Below, in pieces: positions 1-5,527 of a stretch of DNA of 9,934 nucleotides (the stretch's first letter is position 1; the number at the start of each line of letters is the position of its first letter). Source of the DNA: Deltaproteobacteria bacterium (lineage in GTDB: Bacteria > SAR324 > JACQKK01); assembly GCA_029858165.1 (NCBI GenBank), contig JAOUFO010000042.1, forward strand, positions 1 to 9,934. Reading direction: 5' to 3'. The position numbers and the translations under genes were made by a program. The notes under the pieces are model-generated. The model ran no database searches. It was not told where the DNA came from and worked only from the letters and a program-made list of their open reading frames with translations.

Positions 1-2
1 GC

Positions 3-578
3 GAAGCGAAGGCCCCTCCAGCCACCTTGTTGCCTCCCCCTGGGGGGATTTCCCCCGGAACTGCTTTGGTGCCGTCCGATCCCATTTCCATGGCTTCCGG
101 GATTCCCCCTGCCCAAACCAATCCCCTGGGGAAAACCGCCTCCTCCTCCCTGAACCAGACTCTTCCCCGCCCCTTGGCCAAAGCCGGGGGTTCAAGCAAA
201 CCCGTGCGGCCAAATGGCCCGGTGAAGCGGGCGGAACCGGAAAAAAGAACAACGGCCGCCAAACCATCGGTTGCCGGGAAACCGGGGAAAGCCGGAATGG
301 CTGATCCGGGGAAAGCCTCCCCAGCAGGGATGGTGGCCTTGCAGGTGGGGGCCTGTTCTTCCGGCCCCTGCCGGGAACAATTCCGAAAAATGCTGGCCCC
401 CCATATCCCAAAGGGCACCCTCAGGATTATTTCCCACAAAGAGGGGGGGAAAGTCGTCATTTATAAAATCCGGGTGGAACCCCTCACCCCCCTGGAAGCC
501 AACCGTCTGAAATCCAGGCTGGCCGGAGCCGACAACCGGTTGAAGGGGGCTTATATCGTGCCCCTGAACGGTAAATAA
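3..578 (+). CDS. SPOR-domain protein, 3' part only
   Basis: The frame is open from the window edge, so the true start lies upstream and only the last ~191 residues are visible. Residues ~1-100 are a low-complexity Pro/Ala/Gly/Lys linker (many PGK, KP and PP steps), typical of a periplasmic spacer. Residues ~110-188 look like a SPOR domain: an opening strand VALQVGACSS, a helix with REQFRKML, a later strand VVIYKIRVEPLTP, then a helix beginning with EANRLKSRL and a final strand. SPOR domains bind denuded septal peptidoglycan and commonly sit at the C-terminus of cell-division or lipoprotein-type envelope proteins, after a linker like this one. The N-terminal part (membrane anchor or enzyme) is missing, so the protein's specific role cannot be named. 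The gene ends TAA at 576-578. It converges with the minus-strand gene ending at 880. Domain call fairly sure; function unknown. Confidence 0.75.
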   Translation, partial: EAKAPPATLLPPPGGISPGTALVPSDPISMASGIPPAQTNPLGKTASSSLNQTLPRPLAKAGGSSKPVRPNGPVKRAEPEKRTTAAKPSVAGKPGKAGMADPGKASPAGMVALQVGACSSGPCREQFRKMLAPHIPKGTLRIISHKEGGKVVIYKIRVEPLTPLEANRLKSRLAGADNRLKGAYIVPLNGK

Positions 579-687
579 AAGGCTTGGGAACAGGGAAAAG
601 AACCAGGAAGAATCGTTGAAACTGAATAAGGTTTGAAGGCGGAAGGGGATGATGCGCGGGGGGGCTTCAATCCATCAACGGGGGTGA

Positions 688-714
688 TTCCGGCCTGAAA
701 AACCAGGGCCGGAA
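688..714. repeat. Hairpin in the spacer after the SPOR gene
   Basis: TTCCGGCC (688-695) and GGCCGGAA (707-714) form a perfect 8-bp stem with an 11-nt loop. It lies between two convergent genes, where a bidirectional transcription stop would be useful, but neither side is followed by a T tract, so I do not call it an intrinsic terminator. The rest of 579-731 shows no gene. Confidence 0.5.
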
Positions 715-731
715 CAGGGGGAAGGCGGGAT

Positions 732-873
732 GAGACCTCTGCATAACTCGTTTTTTCCCATCCCCCTGCCCCCTTCCCAAAGGGAAGGGGGTTGATATGA
801 TTGGAGGCCTCCGGCCCCCAAACCCCTGCGTTTTTATCAAAACGGGAGCTTTTGGCAGTTATGCAGAGGTCTC
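732..873. mobile_element. 142-bp MITE-like element with perfect TIRs and 5-bp TSD
   Basis: The element starts GAGACCTCTGCATAACT (732-748) and ends with its exact reverse complement AGTTATGCAGAGGTCTC (857-873), giving 17-bp perfect terminal inverted repeats. The flanks are identical: GGGAT at 727-731 and GGGAT at 874-878, a 5-bp target-site duplication. There is no transposase gene inside, so it would be a non-autonomous element moved by a transposase elsewhere in the genome. Inside are a 10-bp hairpin (CCCCCTTCCC 769-778 / GGGAAGGGGG 782-791, loop AAA), the palindrome GGAGGCCTCC (803-812) and a small stem CGTTTT/AAAACG (829-844). The right target duplication ends at 878, one base beyond the stop codon of the minus-strand gene at 880, so the element forms that gene's 3' flank. 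The donor IS family cannot be fixed from the ends alone. Confidence 0.85.
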
Positions 874-879
874 GGGATG

Positions 880-1530
880 TTAAAACAGGATGTTGACACC
901 CAACATTTTTACCGAACTGTCCCAAACAATTTTTTGTCCGATGGGAGTACCATTTTGGTAGATGTCGGACTCCCCTTTTACATTCTCCAAAGTCAGATGC
1001 AGGTCCAGGCCGTCTCCAAACACATATCCCAGGGAGAGAGAATAGCTTGTCAGCACGCCGCTTTTCAGTTGGGTTTTAAACGACTTGTTGTCTATATCTC
1101 CGGTGGAGGACAAACCGGTCCCCAAACCAAACGCGGCGGAAAAGGTATCCCCCATGAATGCGTAGAAAATATCGTACAATAAAAACGTGGTGGGGGAATA
1201 ACCGGTTTTGGATTGAAACGTATACCGTTCAATACCCCCCCCCAGATGTTGCCCTCCCCCTTTTTCCTCCCAGCCCAGGGCCGAAAAAGGCGCCCCCACC
1301 AAAAGACGCAGCCCTTCCACCCGGTCAAATTCCCCCCCTTGTTCCTTGAAGGTCCACACCACCGGAATATCCACCCCCACCAAAATAGAATGGTCCCCAC
1401 TGACGGAATTGGAGGGTGAGGCAGGCTCCTGGGCGAAAGCCGATCCGCCGGACAAACCGGTCCCGGACAACCCAAGGCCTGACAAAACCACCATTCCGGC
1501 AATCATTCCCGCCCGGATGAGACGAACCAT
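880..1530 (-). CDS. Small outer-membrane beta-barrel-like protein, paralog 1
   Basis: 216-residue protein. Residues 1-34 form a signal peptide (MVRLIRAG, then a hydrophobic Gly/Leu/Val stretch) with probable cleavage after AFA, before QEP. The mature part is made of short alternating strands rich in Gly, Ser, Thr and aromatics, and ends VNILF with a terminal Phe, as in outer-membrane beta-barrels. The start ATG (1530) follows AGGAGA with a 5-base spacer, a good ribosome site. It shares a pattern with the two minus-strand genes upstream: an early ILVG, a DIFY segment at about residue 120 (also in paralog 3), then LGY, LDLHL and an aromatic end. I know of no named family. It could be a small porin-like barrel of unknown cargo. 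A MITE lies immediately downstream of the stop codon. Envelope location is likely; function is unknown. Confidence 0.8.
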   Translation of the reverse strand: MVRLIRAGMIAGMVVLSGLGLSGTGLSGGSAFAQEPASPSNSVSGDHSILVGVDIPVVWTFKEQGGEFDRVEGLRLLVGAPFSALGWEEKGGGQHLGGGIERYTFQSKTGYSPTTFLLYDIFYAFMGDTFSAAFGLGTGLSSTGDIDNKSFKTQLKSGVLTSYSLSLGYVFGDGLDLHLTLENVKGESDIYQNGTPIGQKIVWDSSVKMLGVNILF

Positions 1531-1586
1531 ACCATTCTCCTGATAAGCTTTTTATATCCAACGGTTTTGGGTCCCCACCAGCGTTA

Positions 1587-1776
1587 GCCTCACCCCGCCC
1601 GCCTTGCGACGGTCTGCCCCTCTCCTGGGGGAGAGGGGCAAGGCCAAGCCATTTGAGCCAAACCGGCAATCTGCCAAACCATCCATTCAACTGAGGGTAG
1701 GAAAGTACAATCCCAACCCAAATCATGGACTGTTTTTCACCCCCTCTCTACAGGAGAGGGGGCCGGGGGGTGAGGC
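1587..1776. repeat. Inverted pair of REP-like hairpin units
   Basis: The stretch is bounded by GCCTCACCCC (1587-1596) and its perfect inverse GGGGTGAGGC (1767-1776). Just inside each boundary is a strong stem: GCCCCTCTCC/GGAGAGGGGC (1616-1625 / 1630-1639, loop TGGG) on the left, and CCCCCTCTC/GAGAGGGGG (1740-1748 / 1754-1762, loop TACAG) on the right. Each half therefore has the same layout (a GCCTCACCCC arm, a spacer, a CCCCTCTC hairpin), and the halves face each other, as in the paired palindromic units (BIMEs) of other bacteria. It lies between two minus-strand genes, so it would appear in any read-through transcript. No protein signal was seen in 1531-1791. Confidence 0.7.
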
Positions 1777-1791
1777 CCATAAGCTGGCTGG

Positions 1792-2043
1792 CGCCTTTCT
1801 TTTGCGTCCTGTCCAGCGGTTCACCACCGCCACGAGCCTTCCGGCCCGCCTTGGGCGGGGTTCACCGCCTTTCTTTTGGGTTTCTGTCCAGCGGTTCACC
1901 ACCGCCACGGGCCTTCCGGCCCGCTTTGGGCGGGGTTCACCGCCTTTCTTTTGGGTTTCTGTCCAGCGGTTCACCACCGCCACGGGCCTTCCGGCCCGCC
2001 TTGGGCGGGGTTCACCGCATTTCCCTTGGGCCTTTCTTTTGGG
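1792..2043. repeat. 75-bp tandem repeat (minisatellite), about 3 copies
   Basis: Unit starts GTCCAGCGGTTCACCACCGC at 1811, 1886 and 1961, a period of exactly 75 bp. Units 1 and 2 differ at two positions. Unit 3 matches for 58 bp, then carries a ~12-bp insertion before the closing CTTTCTTTTGGG. A partial tail (1792-1810) precedes unit 1. Each unit folds strongly: GGGCC TTCC GGCCC nested within CCGCC/GGCGG, flanked by GCGGT/ACCGC. Because 75 is divisible by 3, reading frames on both strands stay open and give artificial 25-residue repeats (VAVVNRWTETQ on the minus strand, SSGSPPPRAF on the plus). I treat these as non-coding. The array runs up to the stop codon of the gene ending at 2044, so it is that gene's 3' flank. 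Confidence 0.9.
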
Positions 2044-2619
2044 TCAGAATTGCAACCCAAGCCCCAAAGTCACCACATTGATGCTAAAATCCACATTGTT
2101 GGACAACACAAGCGCCCCGGATTTGGCTCCCATTTTGGCACTGATGGAGTGGTATCCCAGGGAAATATCCAGGTTGGTCCCCTGATAGCCCATCAGAACA
2201 TACACATGGGATACCTTTTGGTCCATTGGTTCTATTGGCATTGGCACTCCCCCTCCGCCAGTAAAGATATTCACAAATTGAACGCTGCCGGTTCCCAATC
2301 CCCCCTGCAACAACACAGACCCCAAAGCCACCCGCCCCAAAAGGCTGGGAAGGCTGTAGGAGACCAATCCCCCTTGAGAAAACCCTGCGTTAAACCGGTG
2401 ATACCCCAACCCAATCCCGGAATATCCCACCAGAATTCCCTGGCCGGCGATGCTGTTGAGCGTGTCCCCATCCACAGCGCCGTACCCGCCCTGTTTTTCA
2501 AAAGCAACAGGCAACTCCAGTTCCATAAACACCCCGGACCCGGCCTCCTGACCCAGGGCCGGAAGGGCTGAACCCGCCACAATCCATCCGGCGGCCAATG
2601 CGATAAGGGTATGTTTCAT
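2044..2619 (-). CDS. Small outer-membrane beta-barrel-like protein, paralog 2
   Basis: 191-residue protein with a signal peptide (MKHTLIALAAGWIVAGSA, probable cleavage after ALG, before QEA). The mature chain has repeated short Gly-rich amphipathic strands (GILVGYSGIGLGYHRF, LDISLGYHSIS) and ends LGLGLQF with a terminal Phe, the usual C-terminal signature for barrel insertion. LDISLGYHSIS matches LDVHLGYHAIS of paralog 3 at nearly the same position, and VSHVYV matches VSQLYV, so the genes are clearly related. A loop at about residues 116-127 is rich in Gly and Pro (GGGGVPMP). The ATG at 2619 lacks a clear Shine-Dalgarno site; TGATAAACAC lies directly upstream and recurs upstream of paralog 3. 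Function unknown. Confidence 0.8.
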   Translation of the reverse strand: MKHTLIALAAGWIVAGSALPALGQEAGSGVFMELELPVAFEKQGGYGAVDGDTLNSIAGQGILVGYSGIGLGYHRFNAGFSQGGLVSYSLPSLLGRVALGSVLLQGGLGTGSVQFVNIFTGGGGVPMPIEPMDQKVSHVYVLMGYQGTNLDISLGYHSISAKMGAKSGALVLSNNVDFSINVVTLGLGLQF

Positions 2620-2707
2620 GTGTTTATCAGGTTGAAATCTAAAAAAAACGGTTCGTTAAAATTCAAGTGTTCCCCATTCAAACCCCTTGGGAACGACTCT
2701 TATCCAT

Positions 2708-2736
2708 TACATACACTCTTTTTATCGGATTGTGAA
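2708..2736 (-). promoter_or_regulatory. Candidate sigma-70 promoter for paralog 2
   Basis: On the minus strand TTCACA (2736-2731) and TATGTA (2713-2708) are separated by 17 bp, in an AT-rich stretch that contrasts with its GC-rich surroundings. It would give a leader of about 80 bases before the ATG at 2619. Both boxes are imperfect. Confidence 0.4.
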
Positions 2737-2859
2737 AAAATAGACAAAGGAAGAATGGGAAAAAACCCTTGCGCCCATCCATCCTCTTTCAATTAAGGCG
2801 TAGACGGGCGCAAAAGTCAGGATGCAAAGCGGATGATCCAACCAAAAATTTGGGTGGTT

Positions 2860-2880
2860 CCCGCCAGGGAAACCGGCGGG
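2860..2880 (-). terminator. Possible terminator of paralog 3
   Basis: CCCGCC (2860-2865) pairs with GGCGGG (2875-2880), a 6-bp GC stem with a 9-base loop. It begins about 19 bases past the stop codon of the minus-strand gene ending at 2899. On the minus strand it is followed, after about ten bases, by a TTTTT run. The T tract is later than ideal, so this is a weak call. Confidence 0.3.
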
Positions 2881-2898
2881 GGAAACCAGCCTGAAGGA

Positions 2899-3474
2899 TC
2901 AGAAGGAGAGCATCATCCCCACTGTGTACATCTGCCCCCCCAGGGAAAACGCGTTTCCGATTGTGGTGCCATCCTGGGTGTAGGTAACCTTGGTAGTGGA
3001 AATAGCGTGATACCCCAGATGCACATCCAGCATGGGAATAATGGGGAAACCGGCCTCCACATACAGTTGGGAGACCCCCGCGGTTCCGGTGGAATACACA
3101 TTTACCCCGGATTTCAGATCCTGCATTTTGGCGGTGCCGATACCCGCCCCCACGGTCAGGTTCACCACCGGAACGGGCAGTTGGTAAAAAATATCCACAA
3201 TGTTGAAGTCATATTTCAGTGTGGTTGTACTTCCCACATATTTGGTGTTCACGGTGAATTTTTCCAACCCGATGCCCACCAGGATGGGAAACTTTACCGC
3301 CAGTTTTCCGCCGTCCACGGTGGTGCTGTCTACACTGGACCCGTCATGATTGCTGCCGAACTTGTAAGCAAAGGGTTTATCGGCGGCAACCGAAAACAGC
3401 ATTTCGGCCGATGCCGCATTGGCGCTGAACAAGATGGCGGCGGTTGCCAGCAATCCGATGGAAAGTTTCTTCAT
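2899..3474 (-). CDS. Small outer-membrane beta-barrel-like protein, paralog 3
   Basis: 191-residue protein with a classic signal peptide (MKKLSIGLLATAAILFSANA, cleavage after ASA, before EML). The mature part alternates hydrophobic and polar residues in short strands (KFPILVGIGLEKFTV, VVNLTVGAGIGTAK, LDVHLGYHAIS) and ends VGMMLSF with a terminal Phe. The start ATG is preceded by AGGAGA with an 8-base spacer. It is the first of three related genes on this strand and has the best-looking translation and promoter signals, so it may be the ancestral or most expressed copy. The paralogs are separated by 279 and 513 bases, so a single compact operon is unlikely. No named family recognised. Confidence 0.82.
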   Translation of the reverse strand: MKKLSIGLLATAAILFSANAASAEMLFSVAADKPFAYKFGSNHDGSSVDSTTVDGGKLAVKFPILVGIGLEKFTVNTKYVGSTTTLKYDFNIVDIFYQLPVPVVNLTVGAGIGTAKMQDLKSGVNVYSTGTAGVSQLYVEAGFPIIPMLDVHLGYHAISTTKVTYTQDGTTIGNAFSLGGQMYTVGMMLSF

Positions 3475-3579
3475 GGTTTGTTTCTCCTGAAAGTGTTTAT
3501 CAAAAACCTTGGAAAAAGGCCGCGGCCTCTCTTGGTGTGCCGTGTTTAACCACCGGTTTGAACATCAATCCGGACCTGC

Positions 3580-3609
3580 ATCATACTGCAACCCCCATGC
3601 AAACTTCAA
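3580..3609 (-). promoter_or_regulatory. Candidate proximal sigma-70 promoter for paralog 3
   Basis: Minus strand TTGAAG (3609-3604), 18-bp spacer, TATGAT (3585-3580). Transcription from here would give a leader of roughly 100 bases before the ATG at 3474, containing the AGGAGA ribosome site. Confidence 0.5.
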
Positions 3610-3628
3610 AAGGTTCACCAGACTTTTG

Positions 3629-3657
3629 ATTATCCAAACTTTATCAATTTGTTACAA
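3629..3657 (-). promoter_or_regulatory. Candidate distal sigma-70 promoter for paralog 3
   Basis: Minus strand TTGTAA (3657-3652), 17-bp spacer, GATAAT (3634-3629), in the most AT-rich part of the 3475-3902 intergenic region. It may act with, or instead of, the proximal candidate at 3580-3609. No operator-like palindrome stands out between them. Confidence 0.45.
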
Positions 3658-3840
3658 TCATATTTTTTACGGAAGTGGGATTGTGACAGAGGGATGGACC
3701 CTGCCTGTGGTGTTTTTTCCATGGGTTTACGGCCCGGTTGTGGCAAAAACACCCACAGGGGCTCGGCACTCAGGCAACCATGTTCCTTCATCGGATAAAA
3801 AACCTGGGTTGAAACACCAGTGAGTCCTGAGGTCTCTTTA

Positions 3841-3869
3841 TTGAAAAAAAAATCATTTTTGTTTAGAAT
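3841..3869 (+). promoter_or_regulatory. Sigma-70 promoter of the carbamoyltransferase gene
   Basis: TTGAAA (3841-3846), a 17-bp spacer, and TAGAAT (3864-3869), close to consensus in both boxes and spacing. The expected transcription start is about 3876, which leaves a leader of ~26 bases to the ATG at 3903. This argues against an in-frame TTG at 3879 as the start. The rest of 3475-3902 holds only this and the two minus-strand promoter candidates; no gene was seen there. Confidence 0.6.
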
Positions 3870-3902
3870 TTCATTCTTTTGGTCCTTCAAGCGGAAAAAC
3901 CC

Positions 3903-4826
3903 ATGAAACATTGTTTGTCTTTGCAGGATTTCAGTGCGGATGAAGTGACTCATCTGGTGCGGTTGGCTTTGAAAATCAAAAAGAACCCCCAGCAGTACAA
4001 CCAGTTGTTGCGCGGCCGTTGGCTGTTGATGTTGTTTCAGAAAAGCTCCACCCGCACCCGGTTGTCGTTTGAAATGGGTATCAAACAATTGGGGGGCAAT
4101 TCGGTGGTGATGGATTGGGATGCCAGCAATTTTGCCATATCCCCCATCCGCTATGAGGCCCGGTATGTATCCCAGCATGCCCATTTGATTATGGCGCGGC
4201 TGAAAACCCACACCGACCTGCTGAAACTGGCGGAATATTCCCGGGTGCCCGTCATCAATGGCTGTGATGATACGTTTCATCCCTGTCAGGCCCTGGCGGA
4301 CCTGACCACTGTTTTTGAAACGGCGGGAACGTTTCAACACCAGACCCTGTGCTATGTGGGCATTCACAACAACGTGGCCAATTCCCTGGCCCTGGGGTGT
4401 GCCCGCGCCGGGGTCCATTTAATCCTGGTGACTCCTGAGGCAAACAAACCGGCCCACAAAACAGAAATGCTGGATAAGCTGGAGGCCGACGGCCATCTTT
4501 CCAGAACCCTGGATGTAAAGCAGGCCATCGCCAAAGCCGGGTTTGTGTACACCGATACCTGGGTGGATATGGAATTTTTCAAGGACCCGGCCTACCAGGA
4601 TGAAAAAGAACGCCGATTGAAAACAATGCTGCCCTATCAGTTAAACCGGGAAAATATGGGGGATTCTGACGCCTATATTCTGCATGATATGCCCATTCAC
4701 CCAGGGTATGAAATCACAGAGGATTTGGTGGAATCCCCCCGTTCCCTGATTTATCGGCAGGCAGAAAACCGGTTGTATGCCCAACAGGCTTTGGCGCTCC
4801 ATTTGCTGGATACCCCCCTGCCCTGA
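3903..4826 (+). CDS. Ornithine/aspartate-type carbamoyltransferase with altered substrate site
   Basis: 307 residues, the normal length for this family, which moves the carbamoyl group from carbamoyl phosphate to an amine in the cytoplasm. N-terminal carbamoyl-phosphate motifs are intact: SSTRTR (48-53), the Arg of IMAR (96-99) followed by His103, and HPCQ (126-129). HNNVANS (155-161) keeps the Asn found in ornithine transcarbamylases. The second-substrate side differs: the usual D-x-W-V-S-M-G loop is TDTWVDMEFF (217-226), with Asp for Ser and no Gly, and the near-universal HCLP is HDMP (261-264), with Asp replacing the Cys. The closing helix QAENRLYAQQAL (286-297) is typical. No argD, argG, argH or other arginine gene is adjacent. 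Overall similarity is to ArgF, but the acceptor may not be ornithine, so I leave the symbol empty. The ATG has only a weak purine site (GCGGA) upstream. Confidence 0.88.
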   Translation: MKHCLSLQDFSADEVTHLVRLALKIKKNPQQYNQLLRGRWLLMLFQKSSTRTRLSFEMGIKQLGGNSVVMDWDASNFAISPIRYEARYVSQHAHLIMARLKTHTDLLKLAEYSRVPVINGCDDTFHPCQALADLTTVFETAGTFQHQTLCYVGIHNNVANSLALGCARAGVHLILVTPEANKPAHKTEMLDKLEADGHLSRTLDVKQAIAKAGFVYTDTWVDMEFFKDPAYQDEKERRLKTMLPYQLNRENMGDSDAYILHDMPIHPGYEITEDLVESPRSLIYRQAENRLYAQQALALHLLDTPLP

Positions 4827-4859
4827 GGCCCCAAAAGGCACCGGCCAGCCCCTCTCCCC

Positions 4860-4901
4860 GGTCGCTTTCAGCGACCTGCCCCTCCCCGCACAGGGAGGGG
4901 C
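4860..4901. repeat. Double hairpin after the carbamoyltransferase gene
   Basis: Two adjacent stems: GGTCGC (4860-4865) with GCGACC (4871-4876), loop TTTCA; then GCCCCTCCC (4878-4886) with GGGAGGGGC (4893-4901), loop CGCACA. The second resembles the CCCCTCTC hairpins at 1616-1639 and 1740-1762 and the one inside the MITE, so it belongs to a dispersed REP-like class. It starts 34 bases past the stop codon and may stop transcription or protect the 3' end, but no T tract follows. The remaining spacer to 5185 holds further G/C-rich short inverted runs and the diverged MITE end, with no convincing gene. Confidence 0.6.
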
Positions 4902-5125
4902 GGATTGTCCCTGTTTGATGGGAGACAAACAATCTGGTTTGCGGTGTTATGGCTTGGCAGATGGTTGAAGCAAACAGAAGTGTCGGAGGATTGCCCCCCT
5001 CCCTGTGTGGGGAGCCAGAAGAAAGGCACCAGCCCGGCTAACGCCGCATGGAGGCTGTGCCGACAAGCGGGGCCGGTGCTGGTGCTGGACAGCGCCCCGG
5101 GGGTGCCCAAAGGGCGGGGGGAGAG

Positions 5126-5148
5126 TTTGGCAGTTATCCAGAAGTGTC
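5126..5148 (+). repeat. Diverged copy of the MITE right end
   Basis: These 23 bases match the right end of the element at 851-873 at 20 of 23 positions. Both share TTTGGCAGTTAT and then CAGA, with differences at 5138, 5143 and 5146. No matching left end is visible upstream. The last ten bases, CAGAAGTGTC, recur in direct orientation at 4975-4984. It may be the remnant of a related but distinct element. It sits 37 bases before the next gene. Confidence 0.45.
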
Positions 5149-5185
5149 ATTCCTTACCAATTAGATTCTATGGGGAACCATTCCG

Positions 5186-5419
5186 ATGAGTGAATCCTTG
5201 AAAGCCCACCGGGAAAGGGTGGCAACCTTGAAACAAGGGATAGAATCCCTGTTGGCCATGGAGGCCAAACTCTACGATCTGCATCACCGCATGTGCGCCC
5301 TGGCCGAACAGCACACCTCCGGCTCCCTGGCCGAAAAAGAGGAATTGGCCAAAAAAACCAGGGACTTTGAGGCTCAACTGGAAAAATCCCGTGCCCGGTT
5401 GCTCCCCTCCCTTCCCTGA
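5186..5419 (+). CDS. Small helical (coiled-coil-like) hypothetical protein
   Basis: 77 residues, almost all predicted alpha-helical, rich in Glu, Lys, Ala and Leu. Hydrophobics fall at heptad-like spacing (VATLKQGIESLLAMEAKLYDL, then LAEKEELAKKTRDFEAQLEKS), with a break around HTSGS at residues 43-47, so it may fold as a helical hairpin. No signal peptide, membrane span or cysteine motif. The ATG is preceded by GGGGAA about nine bases upstream. It stands alone between the carbamoyltransferase and a convergent recD2. I do not recognise a family. Its ordered amphipathic pattern argues that it is a real gene rather than chance. Confidence 0.6.
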   Translation: MSESLKAHRERVATLKQGIESLLAMEAKLYDLHHRMCALAEQHTSGSLAEKEELAKKTRDFEAQLEKSRARLLPSLP

Positions 5420-5527
5420 TGCCGGAAGAATCCACGTCCTTATCTTGGGTTGTTTACCCCCCCTCATCCGACAGCACGGGTCTGTTTGATGGAATTTTCC
5501 CGGTCAGGGTTCTTTCCTCTGGGGTTC

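Noticed and set aside
1792..2043. CRISPR array
   Set aside because: The units are contiguous 75-bp copies with no unique spacers between conserved short repeats.
1604..2185. Long plus-strand and minus-strand reading frames through the 75-bp repeat
   Set aside because: They stay open only because the period is divisible by 3 and stops are rare in the GC-rich unit. They have no good ribosome site and overlap the end of a well-supported gene.
2833..3549. 238-residue plus-strand frame opposite the third barrel-like gene
   Set aside because: The minus-strand gene has a signal peptide, AGGAGA and promoter candidates; the plus frame has a His/Gly-rich composition typical of a shadow.
3829..3836. 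GAGGTCTC near the carbamoyltransferase promoter as another MITE end
   Set aside because: Only eight bases match and the next inward bases differ; chance is enough.
3630..4418. 262-residue minus-strand frame over the carbamoyltransferase and its promoter
   Set aside because: Opposite-strand shadow of a gene with clear catalytic motifs; composition is unlike a protein.
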